Part shown: in pieces, positions 1-8,090 of the stretch
Layout: each line of letters begins with the position of its first letter
How positions within the stretch are numbered: position 1 is the first letter of the stretch
NCBI GenBank assembly: GCA_938003965.1
Contig: CALKXI010000033.1
Coordinates: 1-37,684, forward strand
DNA from: an uncultured Chlorobiales bacterium
Lineage (GTDB): Bacteria; Bacteroidota; Chlorobiia; Chlorobiales; Thermochlorobacteraceae
Length of the DNA: 37,684 nt
Direction of reading: 5' to 3'
The notes under the pieces: model-generated
What the model was told of the DNA's origin: nothing
What the model saw: the letters and a program-made list of their open reading frames with translations, nothing else
Databases searched by the model: none
Position numbers and translations under genes: made by a program

Positions 1-1716
1 CTTGAATTGAGCCGCTTATATCAGTGGATTGGTGAACAAATTAGAGCCATCGTAGGACTCGGCAATGTCTATTGCGAAAAACAACAGTTTGATGAAGCCT
101 TAGAAGCCTATCAAGAGGCGTTGAGATTACAATTAGAAAGCAAGAGCGAAAGCGCGATATTTGATATTTACAAGGGAATCGCGTTCATCTATGAGCAGAA
201 AAAGAATTGGTCGCTTGCAAGAGAGTGGTATGAAAAAATGCTGTCAAGTGCCGAACACCACTCTTCTTACAATGCTTGTGCTCATGCTTGTGAATCATTA
301 AGCCGTTGTGCGGAAGCCCAAGGAGACTACAAAAACGCACTCGAGTTTCATAAAGAGTATTGCCGCTATACTCAAATTCTAACGGAGAAGAAGCAGAACG
401 AATTTTTCTTGCGTTCCAAAGCGACGTTTTTAGCCGAGAAAATGCAAGCCGAATCGGAAGAACTCAAAGCCCTCAATGAACGGCTCTTCAAGGCGCACGA
501 TACGCTTGCGACGATTATCTCTGAAACAGAACTTCAAAAAGCCGATTTAGAATTTCAAAATAGCCGCATTAAAGCACTTTTATCCGTTCTACCAGAAGGT
601 ATTTTGATTGAAGATGAACATCGCAAAACGCATATTGTCAATCAACGATTGCTTGATATGTTTGAGATAAAAGGGAAGCCGGAGGATTTTATTGCGAAGA
701 GTGCAGACCGTCTGCGCGTGTTAGTGCGCAACAAAACTGTTGAAAGTGAGAAGGCACAGAAATTCTTTGAGCAAGCGTTTTATGAGCAAAAGACGACGGT
801 AAAAAAAGAAGTCAGGCAAGTGAGCGGAAAAATATATGAATTTTCATTTATGCCGGTCTTTCATCGCGGAAATTATCGAGGAAGTTTATGGACGTTCGAA
901 GATATTACGCGTCGCAAAATGCAAGAGCGAGAGCGCGAAATCACCATTGAAAGACTCAACGAAGCCAACACGAAACTACAAAACGCAAATAAACTTAAAA
1001 GCGAACTGCTTGCGATTGCCGTCCACGACCTCAAAAACCCGCTTAATGTGATTGGCGGATTTTCAGAACTAATCCGTTTAGAAAACTCATTAGAAACGGT
1101 GAAATCATATTCTGAGACTATTAGTCGGTCGGTCAAGCGAATGCTCTCGTTGGTTCAAGATTTGCTCCAATCGGCGAATAGTGAAAAGGAAACGATGATG
1201 AACTTTGAGCCGACGAATCTCAATCAAATTATTCACTACGTCGTGGCTAATCAAGAAATTTTAGCCAAAGAAAAAAATATCGCGATACATCTTCAAGAAA
1301 AAGATAAGTGCATCGTAGAAGCAGAGCCGAATAAACTCTACGAAGTATTTGAAAATCTGATTAGTAACGCGGTCAAATACTCGCCGAATGGAAAAAATGT
1401 AACCGTAACGATAGAGAAATTAGACCTTAAAAACAGTATGATGCGGCGCGAAAGCGACGCCAAATATGCAAAGTCGGGCATAGCGCATATTGTGGTCAAA
1501 GACGAAGGACTTGGCATGAGCGAAGATGACCTAAAAAAACTCTACCAACCGTTCCAAAAACTCTCATCAAAGCCGACCGCAGACGAGACGTCCACAGGAT
1601 TAGGACTTTACATTGTGAAGAATTTAGTGGAAAAACATCATGGCAAAATTTGGGCAGAATCAGAAGGCAAGGGAAGAGGAACAACCTTTTTTGTGGAACT
1701 CCCCGCGATTGAATGA
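1..1716 (+). CDS. TPR-PAS sensor histidine kinase (5' end outside window)
   Basis: The frame is open to the first base of the window, so the real start lies upstream; the first possible start inside is a TTG at 7. Residues are counted from that TTG. About three TPR units occupy residues 10-125, followed by a coiled coil (about 135-185), a PAS-like domain (about 185-305, ending in WTFEDITRRK), a HisKA H-box with the phospho-accepting His340 in AVHDLKNP, and an HATPase domain with the N box (ENLISNAVKYSPNG), the G1 box (DEGLGM) and the G2 box (TGLGLYIVKNL). No membrane segment or receiver domain is visible, so it is probably a cytoplasmic kinase sensing through TPR/PAS. The partner regulator is not in the window. 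The stop TGA is immediately followed by the cobS ATG, so the two are co-transcribed and possibly translationally coupled, although no functional link is obvious. Confidence 0.93.
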   Translation, partial: LELSRLYQWIGEQIRAIVGLGNVYCEKQQFDEALEAYQEALRLQLESKSESAIFDIYKGIAFIYEQKKNWSLAREWYEKMLSSAEHHSSYNACAHACESLSRCAEAQGDYKNALEFHKEYCRYTQILTEKKQNEFFLRSKATFLAEKMQAESEELKALNERLFKAHDTLATIISETELQKADLEFQNSRIKALLSVLPEGILIEDEHRKTHIVNQRLLDMFEIKGKPEDFIAKSADRLRVLVRNKTVESEKAQKFFEQAFYEQKTTVKKEVRQVSGKIYEFSFMPVFHRGNYRGSLWTFEDITRRKMQEREREITIERLNEANTKLQNANKLKSELLAIAVHDLKNPLNVIGGFSELIRLENSLETVKSYSETISRSVKRMLSLVQDLLQSANSEKETMMNFEPTNLNQIIHYVVANQEILAKEKNIAIHLQEKDKCIVEAEPNKLYEVFENLISNAVKYSPNGKNVTVTIEKLDLKNSMMRRESDAKYAKSGIAHIVVKDEGLGMSEDDLKKLYQPFQKLSSKPTADETSTGLGLYIVKNLVEKHHGKIWAESEGKGRGTTFFVELPAIE

Positions 1717-2484
1717 ATGAAGAAAGAGTTGAACATTTTTCTTTCCGCCGTGATGTTCCTAACGCGCTTGCCCGTCTCGCGCTTCGTCAAATACGACCCC
1801 GAACACCTATCACAATCCACATGTTACTTTCCGCTTGTCGGAGCGTGTGTGGGAAGCGTTGGTGCAGGCGTGCTTGCAATAGCGGCGCAAGTAAGTTCGC
1901 CGATTCTTGCCGTTTTAATCTCAATGGCAACAACGATTTTGCTCACGGGCGCATTTCACGAAGATGGACTTGCCGATTCTGCCGACGGCTTCGGCGGTGG
2001 ATACACAAAAGAGCGAACATTGGAAATCATGAAGGATAGCCGTATCGGAACTTACGGCGCAATCGCGCTATGGCTCTTTCTCACCGCAAAACTGCTCGTG
2101 CTGACCGAAATTTTCAAACAAGAGGATTCACTTGTGCTTTCAACGCTCGTTGTGGCACATCTGCTCGGACGCTATTCAAGCCTACCGCTGATTTATGCAC
2201 TTAACTATGCGCGAAGCGAATCGACAAGCTCAAAGCCGTTTGCGCAAAAGGCATCGCTGAAACGCCTTGTGTTTGCAAGCCTCTATACCGTTCTCTTGTG
2301 TGCACTGTTGCTTGAAGAAGGATCACTCGTTGCAATCGGTGTATGCCTATTAGGAACGCTACTGGCGGGAAGATTTTTTCTAAAAAGAATCGGCGGAATT
2401 ACGGGCGACGCACTTGGCGCGGCAAATCAACTCGTTGAACTCGCGATTTATTTGACAATCTACGTCGTTTCAGTTGCGGCTTGA
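1717..2484 (+). CDS. cobS: Adenosylcobinamide-GDP ribazoletransferase (cobalamin synthase)
   Basis: CobS joins adenosylcobinamide-GDP to alpha-ribazole(-phosphate), the last assembly step of the cobalamin nucleotide loop, at the inner membrane. The 255-aa length is normal for the family. The signature HEDGLADSADGFGGG starts at His81 and carries the acidic metal-binding residues; it is followed by the conserved ERTLEIMKDSRIGTYG. Several hydrophobic helices span the protein, fitting a polytopic membrane enzyme. The ATG directly follows the stop of the histidine kinase with no gap. No other cobalamin genes and no cobalamin riboswitch lie next to it. MeaB, a chaperone of a B12 enzyme, is encoded 4 kb away on the other strand, which fits B12 use by this organism. 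Confidence 0.95.
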   Translation: MKKELNIFLSAVMFLTRLPVSRFVKYDPEHLSQSTCYFPLVGACVGSVGAGVLAIAAQVSSPILAVLISMATTILLTGAFHEDGLADSADGFGGGYTKERTLEIMKDSRIGTYGAIALWLFLTAKLLVLTEIFKQEDSLVLSTLVVAHLLGRYSSLPLIYALNYARSESTSSKPFAQKASLKRLVFASLYTVLLCALLLEEGSLVAIGVCLLGTLLAGRFFLKRIGGITGDALGAANQLVELAIYLTIYVVSVAA

Positions 2485-2587
2485 AAAACTCATTCAAAAG
2501 CCGATTTGGCTCTTTGTAAAGGAGTTTGAAAACGTTATTCTCACAGTCCTGCGCAAGTTCAACTGTTAGACCTGCTCACAAAACACT

Positions 2588-3421
2588 ATGATTAAAAAGC
2601 GAATGAACGCGCTCATCGAACAAAAAAAGTCATTTCTCTGTGTCGGATTAGACCCCGACGTGCAAAAAATCCCGACGCTCTTTTTGCGCATGCAAGACCC
2701 CATTACGGAATTCACGAAATCCATCGTCAATGCCACATCTGAGGTTGCAGTTGCCTACAAGCCGAACTTTGCCTTCTATGAAGCCTTAGGCTTGAAAGGC
2801 TTGCACGCGCTCGATGCCTTGATTCACAATTTGCCGAAAAATGTGATTACGATTGCCGACGCCAAACGCGCCGATATTGGAAACACCTCGCGCCTTTACG
2901 CCACAGCATTTTTTGAAACTTGGGGATTCGACGCCGTAACCGTGCCGCCTTATATGGGCTATGATTCGATTGAGCCGTTTCTTTCTTACAAAGAAAAATT
3001 GACCTTGATTTTGTGCCTCACTTCAAACAGCGGTTCAAAAGATTTTGAAGAACGGCGATTGGAAGAAGGCAAACCGCTCTATGAGGCGGTATTGGAAAAA
3101 GCGATTGAGTGGAATCAATTTGAGAATGTTGGATTGGTTGTTGGAGCAAATCGTGCTGAAGAATTAAGGCGATTGCGTGCGATAGCAGAAGGGTTGTGCT
3201 TTTTGATTCCGGGCGTGGGGGCGCAGGGCGGTTCGCTTGAAGATGCCGTTCGATATGGCATAGATGCGCGTCATCAATCTGCGCTCATCAATATCAGTCG
3301 GGCGGTGATTTATCCTGACGGCGAGTTTAGTTCGGTGAGTGCCTTTGAGAAAGCGGTTGCCAAAAGGGCAGAAGCGTATGTTACGGCAATGCGAAATGCG
3401 TTAGAGCAATCGGCAGTTTAA
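2588..3421 (+). CDS. pyrF: Orotidine 5'-phosphate decarboxylase, type 2
   Basis: It decarboxylates OMP to UMP, the last step of de novo pyrimidine synthesis, in the cytoplasm. At 277 aa it has the length of the long (type 2) OMPDC subfamily rather than the roughly 230-aa E. coli type. The active-site string DAKRADIGNT holds Asp91, Lys93 and Asp96. An N-terminal VGLDPD, the substrate-loop region PYMGYDSIEPF and the C-terminal phosphate-binding IPGVGAQGG are all present. The ATG at 2588 gives the conserved short N-terminus; the ribosome binding site is weak. The 103-nt gap from cobS holds an imperfect hairpin near 2493-2520 without a T-tract, so read-through from cobS is possible. Confidence 0.95.
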   Translation: MIKKRMNALIEQKKSFLCVGLDPDVQKIPTLFLRMQDPITEFTKSIVNATSEVAVAYKPNFAFYEALGLKGLHALDALIHNLPKNVITIADAKRADIGNTSRLYATAFFETWGFDAVTVPPYMGYDSIEPFLSYKEKLTLILCLTSNSGSKDFEERRLEEGKPLYEAVLEKAIEWNQFENVGLVVGANRAEELRRLRAIAEGLCFLIPGVGAQGGSLEDAVRYGIDARHQSALINISRAVIYPDGEFSSVSAFEKAVAKRAEAYVTAMRNALEQSAV

Positions 3422-3495
3422 TTCTGTTAAAAGTCGTTTTTTGAAAATCGAAAAAGCCGTATATTTAGGTCCTGTTTTTTGAGACACAGCACGGC

Positions 3496-3577
3496 GCGAG
3501 AGTGGCGAAATTGGCAGACGCGCGGGTCTTAGAAGCCCGTGCCGCAAGGCGTGTGGGTTCAAGTCCCTCCTCTCGCA
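3496..3577 (+). tRNA. tRNA-Leu (anticodon UAG)
   Basis: A complete cloverleaf can be drawn: the acceptor stem GCGAGAG pairs with CTCTCGC, the D-arm begins TGGCGAAATTGGCAGACGC, and the anticodon loop CTTAGAA gives anticodon UAG. A long class II variable arm (GCCGCAAGGC) and the T-arm GTGGGTTCAAGTCCC follow. The discriminator is A3577. The 3' CCA is not encoded, since CAC follows. It forms a tandem pair with the tRNA-Leu(CAA) 45 nt downstream. Confidence 0.96.
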
Positions 3578-3622
3578 CACAAAAAGCCGTGCTTGCGCAT
3601 ATCACCGCGCAGTAATCATCTT

Positions 3623-3707
3623 GCCGAAGTGGCGGAATTGGTAGACGCGCTGGACTCAAAATCCAGTGTCCCTTAAAGACGTGTCGGTTCGAGTCCGACC
3701 TTCGGTA
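3623..3707 (+). tRNA. tRNA-Leu (anticodon CAA)
   Basis: The acceptor stem GCCGAAG pairs with CTTCGGT, with a G-U pair at position 1-72. The D-arm contains TGGTAGACGC. The anticodon stem CTGGA/TCCAG encloses the loop CTCAAAA, giving anticodon CAA for UUG codons. A class II variable arm (about TGTCCCTTAAAGACG) and the T-arm GTCGGTTCGAGTCCGAC follow. The discriminator is A3707, and CCA is not encoded. It is probably co-transcribed with the upstream tRNA-Leu(UAG) and ends at the terminator at 3724. Confidence 0.96.
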
Positions 3708-3723
3708 CAAACAGCAACACAAG

Positions 3724-3750
3724 GCGACTTTCCAAAGTCGCTTTTGTGTT
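3724..3750 (+). terminator. Rho-independent terminator of the tRNA-Leu pair
   Basis: The arms GCGACTTT (3724-3731) and AAAGTCGC (3734-3741) are perfect complements with a tight turn, followed by TTTTGTGTTTT. It lies 16 nt after the second tRNA and just before the end of the convergent ferrochelatase gene. Confidence 0.85.
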
Positions 3751-3766
3751 TTATATCCGCTCTGTT

Positions 3767-4780
3767 TTATATCTGCTCTAAAAATGCTCCTCTGGACATC
3801 AATCGCTCGGTTGCAATCAAAATCTCCTTCGCCATGAGCGTTGCAAACGCCTCCGATTCATTCACACAAGGAATGTAGTGCGCCGTTTTGAATCCTGCTT
3901 TTTTCAAGTGCGATTGCGCGTTGCCTTCGGTTTCGCTGTTGTCGGCGAAGTAGCCTGCGGCGAAAAGGTAAGCGTTTTCAATGCCGTTTTTCTTGAACGA
4001 AGAAATCGTTTGTGCAAGCGTTGGCTCCGTCCACTTGCCACCGACCTGATGGTTGAGATAAACAGGCTCAATGCGTTCAAACCGATTGCGCGCATCTTGC
4101 TCAATCGTTTGTTTCAAGAGACGAAACATCGTTTGATTTTCCGCATAGCCATTGTGGAAAGGAACAGGGTTGCCTTTGGCGTCGGAAATCACTGTGCCGT
4201 GAAGCGCAATCATTAAGCCCGTTTTTTCAAGTGGTTGGGAAACATGCGAAAAAATGTGGTCAGCATAAAGAGTCATTAAGGCTTGATTTTTGTAAAGCCC
4301 TGTAACGACGCGCAATTTCGCGTAAGCCTTCGCACCGAGTTCTTTCAAAGCAAAGCGACAAACTGCGCCGCAACTGAACGCCGACTCCATCGGATTCATC
4401 ACAAGCGCAATGATGCCGTCATACTCGTTTTCGGCGTGCATGAGGTGGTGCAAAACATCGTGCGTGTAAGGCGGCATGGTCTCAAAGGCATTGAAGACAC
4501 GAAATACAAAATCTTGTGAGTTTGCTTGTTGGAGTTTTTCTTCAATGCGCTTGGTTTGGCTTGCACTAATGCGGTTCATCGGAGAAGCGTAGCCTTCCTT
4601 TTTGGACTTTCGTGCTTGAACAACCGCGCCAATCGGCGGAATGAGAAGACGTGCGAGTTTGGGAATCGGCATGATTTCAGAGACGTGTGCGAAAATATGC
4701 TTCAGGTTCTCGTAATATGCCTTCACGCTTGGCGCATCAACTTCTCCGTGAGAGGAAACAACGACGGCAATGTTTTTCAT
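3767..4780 (-). CDS. hemH: Ferrochelatase
   Basis: This enzyme inserts Fe2+ into a porphyrin, the terminal or near-terminal step of heme synthesis. Family hallmarks are visible in order: SPMNRISASQ (the usual SPLNxITxxQ), a catalytic-type histidine in ALHGTV (His194 from the ATG at 4780), GGKWTEPT, the metal-site region DNSETEG with Glu283, and the C-terminal IPCVNES. About 337 aa is normal. A TTG at 4789 would add three residues, but ATG at 4780 (MKNIAVVV) is the better start. A TAACTTTG box lies just upstream. Whether it uses protoporphyrin IX or coproporphyrin III cannot be decided from sequence by eye. It is the last gene of a leftward group but is separated from the aldo/keto reductase by 177 nt and may have its own promoter. 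Confidence 0.85.
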   Translation of the reverse strand: MKNIAVVVSSHGEVDAPSVKAYYENLKHIFAHVSEIMPIPKLARLLIPPIGAVVQARKSKKEGYASPMNRISASQTKRIEEKLQQANSQDFVFRVFNAFETMPPYTHDVLHHLMHAENEYDGIIALVMNPMESAFSCGAVCRFALKELGAKAYAKLRVVTGLYKNQALMTLYADHIFSHVSQPLEKTGLMIALHGTVISDAKGNPVPFHNGYAENQTMFRLLKQTIEQDARNRFERIEPVYLNHQVGGKWTEPTLAQTISSFKKNGIENAYLFAAGYFADNSETEGNAQSHLKKAGFKTAHYIPCVNESEAFATLMAKEILIATERLMSRGAFLEQI

Positions 4781-4801
4781 GTTCGGCAATGTTCATTTTT
4801 G

Positions 4802-4809
4802 CAAAGTTA
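4802..4809 (-). promoter_or_regulatory. Possible -7 element of the hemH promoter
   Basis: On the minus strand this reads TAACTTTG, a match to the TAnnTTTG element of Bacteroidota promoters, about 21 nt upstream of the hemH ATG. I see no TTTG at the expected distance upstream, so the call rests on one box only. Confidence 0.3.
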
Positions 4810-4957
4810 CAGAAAAGCAAACGTAAGTTTATGTGCAAGCCAAATTTTTCGAATTTGGGATACAATCAACAAAAGTCTTTTGGCAAGCAAAGCGAGCACC
4901 TGAATTTGAGCGGGTTCGTGTAACGAAGTTATTTTTTCAGACGATTGCGCCGTTGCA

Positions 4958-5851
4958 TTAAGGAACGTCTCCACCTGTTGAAGCGCGTAAGATACGAAAC
5001 CAATGTTCATCAGAAAGGGCGAGAGAATCGGCGTTTGCGGCATCTTTGAGCCGTTCAAGTTTTCCAGAGCCGAGAATCGGCATCGGCTTTGACGGGTGTT
5101 TCATAATCCACGCCAACGCAACCTGTTCAAGACTTCTACCGAGTTCATTTGCGATGCTCAAAAGTTCAGAGCGGACGCGCCACGCCTGTTCGCCCTCGCC
5201 GAACAAACGCCCGCCCGCAAGCGGCGACCACGCCATTGGCGGCATCGCGCGTTCTTGTGCTTGGTCTAATGTGCCATCATACATCGGCGCAAGATGAAGC
5301 ACGGAAAACTCGATTTGATTCGTTATCAATTTGAACGAAAGGCGCGACTGCAAAAGCGAGACTTGCGACGGCGTAAAATTTGAAACCCCAAGCTCCAACA
5401 CTTTGCCTGACTTGCGAAGCGCAGTAAAGGCTTCGGCGATTTCATCAGCGTTCATCAGCGGATTCGGACGATGAAGCAAAAGCGCATCGAGATAATCCGT
5501 TCGCAAATTTTTAAGCGAGGTGTCAACCGAAGCCAAAATGTGTTTTGCGCTGATGTCGTAAGTTTTTAAGCGATGTTCAGGGCGGTTAGGCGAAACAAGT
5601 TTAATCCCGCACTTGGTTACGAGTTGCATTTTTTGACGAAGCGAACTTGGAACAATTGCGCCGAAGCGTTCTTCGCAGGTATAGCCGCCGTAGATGTCGG
5701 CGTGGTCAATCGTTGTGATGCCGAGTTCAACGACACATTCAAACAACGCACGCAAGGCTTCGTTGCTCAAATTCCATTGATTCATGCGCCACACGCCGAG
5801 CGAGAGGCGAGAGAGCGAGAGGCGTTCCGAGAGGTTTAATTTTGAAACCAT
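4958..5851 (-). CDS. Aldo/keto reductase, YdhF-like
   Basis: An NADPH-dependent oxidoreductase of the AKR superfamily with a TIM-barrel fold, 297 aa. The catalytic tetrad is visible: Asp49 and Tyr54 in IDHADIYGG, Lys80 in LVTKCGI and His127 in LLLHRPNPLMN. The closing MPILGSGKLERL region is the usual cofactor-binding segment. The pattern DHADIYG, YDISAKHI and LLLHRPNPLMNADEIA most resembles E. coli YdhF, whose physiological substrate is not settled, so no substrate is proposed. The gene begins 21 nt after the unknown 123-aa gene and probably belongs to the meaB operon. Confidence 0.9.
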   Translation of the reverse strand: MVSKLNLSERLSLSRLSLGVWRMNQWNLSNEALRALFECVVELGITTIDHADIYGGYTCEERFGAIVPSSLRQKMQLVTKCGIKLVSPNRPEHRLKTYDISAKHILASVDTSLKNLRTDYLDALLLHRPNPLMNADEIAEAFTALRKSGKVLELGVSNFTPSQVSLLQSRLSFKLITNQIEFSVLHLAPMYDGTLDQAQERAMPPMAWSPLAGGRLFGEGEQAWRVRSELLSIANELGRSLEQVALAWIMKHPSKPMPILGSGKLERLKDAANADSLALSDEHWFRILRASTGGDVP

Positions 5852-5872
5852 TGAATATGAAGTTGAAAGAAA

Positions 5873-6244
5873 TTAAGGTAACAGCGTCCATCCTTGAACA
5901 TCAGCGAGTTCTGCTTCGAGGGTTGCTTTAAGCGTATCGAGAAAGGAAAGCAGTTCAGCGATTTGTTCGGCGTTGTATAGTCGGTCAAAATCATCAAGCG
6001 AATAAATGTCGTGCTCATCAGACCAAAGATGCACGAGAAACGCATTGCGCCAACGGCTTTCGCCCACGTCCCAATCGTAGCCTGTCAGTAATCTTGTTCG
6101 ATTGGCTTCCAAAGTTTCGCTAACGACGCGCTCTAATCGGTCGTAAAGGTCTTGTTTTTCCTCGAGCACAATTTCAATCAGAACGCCGCGAATATCTTGA
6201 TGGCAATAAGGGCGCAGGGCTTCGAGCAAGTCTTGTTTAGTCAT
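5873..6244 (-). CDS. Conserved-looking hypothetical protein, 123 aa
   Basis: I do not recognise the family. The protein is soluble, acidic and probably mostly helical (residues 1-60 are charged and amphipathic), with an aromatic stretch YDWDVGESRWRNAFLVHLWSDE near the middle (about 55-76) and a Leu/Glu-rich C-terminal helix. It has no signal peptide, membrane segment or cysteine metal site. It starts 6 nt after the meaB stop, at a point where a 12-bp sequence is tandemly duplicated, and 21 nt before the aldo/keto reductase. Tight packing supports it being a real gene co-expressed with meaB, but adjacency is the only functional clue. Confidence 0.75.
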   Translation of the reverse strand: MTKQDLLEALRPYCHQDIRGVLIEIVLEEKQDLYDRLERVVSETLEANRTRLLTGYDWDVGESRWRNAFLVHLWSDEHDIYSLDDFDRLYNAEQIAELLSFLDTLKATLEAELADVQGWTLLP

Positions 6245-6258
6245 CGTTGTTTAGTCAT
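6233..6258 (-). repeat. Tandem 12-bp duplication at the meaB stop/start junction
   Basis: On the minus strand ATGACTAAACAA occurs twice (6258-6247 and 6244-6233), separated by CG. The TAA in the first copy is the meaB stop (6253-6251) and the ATG of the second copy starts the next gene (6244). The first copy thus retains the form of an ATGACTAA stop/start overlap. Confidence 0.85.
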
Positions 6259-7186
6259 GGTTAGAGAGCAAGAGTTCAGCGATGCGATAGGGCGATTCGT
6301 GTTCAGAAAGTTTTTGTAGAAGCAAGGCTTGGCGCGATTCAGTCCAGAAGGTGCGTTGCCATTTTTCCGAGACGAGATGCTCGACAAATTCTTTGTCGCG
6401 CGTTTGTCGTTTTTTTTCGAGCAAGCCTTTGGATTTGAGGTAATGAGCGTGGGCTTCAATAGCGGCAAATAAGTCTGAAATGCCGATGCCTCGTGTGGAG
6501 ACGGTCTTGATGATAGGCACGAGCCAAGAGTCGGCGGTATGGTCGCGCAGTTGCAAACTGCTCTCGAGGGCTTGAACGGCTTTGTCGCTATCGGTTCTAT
6601 CGGCTTTGTTCATGACGAAGATGTCGGCGATTTCCATCAGTCCGGCTTTCATGGCTTGAATGCTATCGCCCGATTCGGGAACGAGCGCGACGATGGTGGT
6701 ATCAGCGGCTTTGACGATGTCGAGTTCAGATTGACCAACGCCGACGGTTTCAAAGATGATAATGTCGTAGCCTGCCGCTTCAATGACGCGCGAGACTTCT
6801 GCAGCTTTTGTTGCCAAGCCTCCCAAACTGCCGCGCGTTGCCATTGAGCGAATAAACACGCCTGAATCGAGCATCACATCGTTCATGCGGATTCTATCGC
6901 CCAAGAGTGCGCCGCCTGTAAATGGACTTGTTGGATCGACGGCAATCACCGCAACAGTTTTTTGCGCTTTGCGATAGGCTTTCACAAGTTGATTCGTCAG
7001 CGTGCTTTTGCCCGCGCCGGGCGGACCTGTAATGCCAATGCGATAAGCAAGACGATTCTCCCTCAACAAGTCGGAAAGAATTGGCGAAAGCGATTCGTCG
7101 TTGTTTTCTACTTGGGAGAGCAATCGTGCAAGTGCGCGTTTGTCTCCTTGTTGGATTTTTTCAAAAAGCGATGTGGCTCGATTCAT
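6251..7186 (-). CDS. meaB: MeaB/ArgK-family GTPase, methylmalonyl-CoA mutase chaperone
   Basis: A G3E-class P-loop GTPase that loads and protects adenosylcobalamin in methylmalonyl-CoA mutase. Its 311 aa fit the family. The Walker A motif GPPGAGKST contains Lys60. AVDPTSPFTGGALLGDRIRM (about 82-101) is the family signature including switch I, ETVGVGQSE (about 146-154) is the Walker B/switch region, and NKAD (193-196) is the guanine-specificity motif. The mutase subunits are not in the window, so the target is inferred from family knowledge. The presence of cobS nearby fits B12 dependence. The gene is divergent from the DUF4397 lipoprotein gene and heads the leftward operon with the 123-aa gene and the reductase. 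Confidence 0.93.
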   Translation of the reverse strand: MNRATSLFEKIQQGDKRALARLLSQVENNDESLSPILSDLLRENRLAYRIGITGPPGAGKSTLTNQLVKAYRKAQKTVAVIAVDPTSPFTGGALLGDRIRMNDVMLDSGVFIRSMATRGSLGGLATKAAEVSRVIEAAGYDIIIFETVGVGQSELDIVKAADTTIVALVPESGDSIQAMKAGLMEIADIFVMNKADRTDSDKAVQALESSLQLRDHTADSWLVPIIKTVSTRGIGISDLFAAIEAHAHYLKSKGLLEKKRQTRDKEFVEHLVSEKWQRTFWTESRQALLLQKLSEHESPYRIAELLLSNHD

Positions 7187-7199
7187 ACCCTAAACTGAA

Positions 7200-7255
7200 A
7201 ATTCGAAACTTCTCCGAATTGAAAGCGTTTTCTACCGTGCTGTTACAACACAGCA
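7200..7255. promoter_or_regulatory. Two inverted repeats in the meaB / lipoprotein divergent gap
   Basis: The 115-nt gap between divergent starts contains AATTCG (7200-7205) facing CGAATT (7215-7220), and TGCTGT (7238-7243) facing ACAGCA (7250-7255). Either could be an operator or a leader hairpin of the rightward gene. No clear promoter boxes were recognised. Confidence 0.3.
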
Positions 7256-7301
7256 TTATTGTTCATTGTCATTTCTCAATCTAAACATCCTGTCATCATC
7301 T

Positions 7302-8015
7302 ATGAAGAATTCTCTCTTTTTAGTGTTGGTTGCTGCTGTAGCACTTTCTTTCAACACAGGTTGCAGTGAAGATACTGCATCAACACCAACCCCAACACCG
7401 CAAGCGAAGGTATTGGTTGCACATGCCTCGCCTAACGCGCCCGGCGTTGATGTGTTGGTCGATAACCAAAAAGTCAACCAACAACCGCTCACATTTCCGA
7501 ACAACACAGGATACTTATCGGTCAATGCAGGCACGCGCAACGTGAAAGTGAATGTAGCAGGCACAACAACAACCGTCATCAATGCAGACCTTCCGCTTGA
7601 AGGAAACAAAAACTACTCGGTCTTTGCCGTTGATTCGGTCAGCAAAATTACGGCGTTAGTTACAACTGACGATTTAACCGCACCTGCATCAGGCAAAGCC
7701 CATGTGCGATTCATTCATCTTTCGCCAAATGCACCGGCGGTTGATGTCTCGGTTGTGGGTCAGCCCGCGGGACAGGGCTTATTCACGAATCGCACATTTA
7801 ACCGAACCATCACCGCACAAGAGCAAGCCTTCACGCCTGTTGATGCAGGCACGGTGAACTTGGAAGTACGCGCTGCGGGAACAACCGATGTCGTCTTAAA
7901 CCTCCCAAACATCAGACTGGAAGCGGGCAAAATTTATACCGTCTTTGCCAAAGGATTTTTAGGCGGTGAAGGGACACAAGCACTTGGCGCAGAAATCATC
8001 GTGAATAATCCCTAA
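7302..8015 (+). CDS. DUF4397-domain lipoprotein
   Basis: The ATG at 7302 gives a clean lipoprotein signal peptide ending in SFNTGC with Cys21 as the lipidated residue; an in-frame start at 7266 would place 12 extra residues before it and is rejected. After a Thr/Pro-rich linker (about 24-34) two related units follow, beginning KVLVAHASPNAPGVDVLVD and HVRFIHLSPNAPAVDVSVVG, which are the hallmark of DUF4397. Each unit is a predicted beta-rich module. The protein is probably anchored in the outer or inner membrane and exposed to the periplasm or the surface; its ligand is unknown. It stands alone, followed by a strong terminator. Confidence 0.88.
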   Translation: MKNSLFLVLVAAVALSFNTGCSEDTASTPTPTPQAKVLVAHASPNAPGVDVLVDNQKVNQQPLTFPNNTGYLSVNAGTRNVKVNVAGTTTTVINADLPLEGNKNYSVFAVDSVSKITALVTTDDLTAPASGKAHVRFIHLSPNAPAVDVSVVGQPAGQGLFTNRTFNRTITAQEQAFTPVDAGTVNLEVRAAGTTDVVLNLPNIRLEAGKIYTVFAKGFLGGEGTQALGAEIIVNNP

Positions 8016-8038
8016 GGTTTCAACATCCCTGTTTAAGC

Positions 8039-8080
8039 AGAAGCCTGAGCGAGTAAAATCGGTCAGGCTTCTTGGTTTTG
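8039..8080 (+). terminator. Terminator between the lipoprotein gene and the PhzF-like gene
   Basis: AGAAGCCTGA (8039-8048) is a perfect complement of TCAGGCTTCT (8063-8072), with a 14-nt loop, followed by TGGTTTTG. It is in position to serve the rightward lipoprotein gene and may also act on the convergent transcript. Confidence 0.75.
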
Positions 8081-8090
8081 TTGGAAGACT

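Noticed and set aside
3465-3722. Minus-strand reading frame containing EEGLEPTRLAARA
   Set aside because: It is the complement of the two tRNA-Leu genes; this kind of string is a well-known false protein made by tRNA loci.
4807-5058. Minus-strand 83-codon frame between hemH and the aldo/keto reductase
   Set aside because: It overlaps the reductase 3' end in another frame, has no recognisable domain, and has a composition unlike its neighbours.
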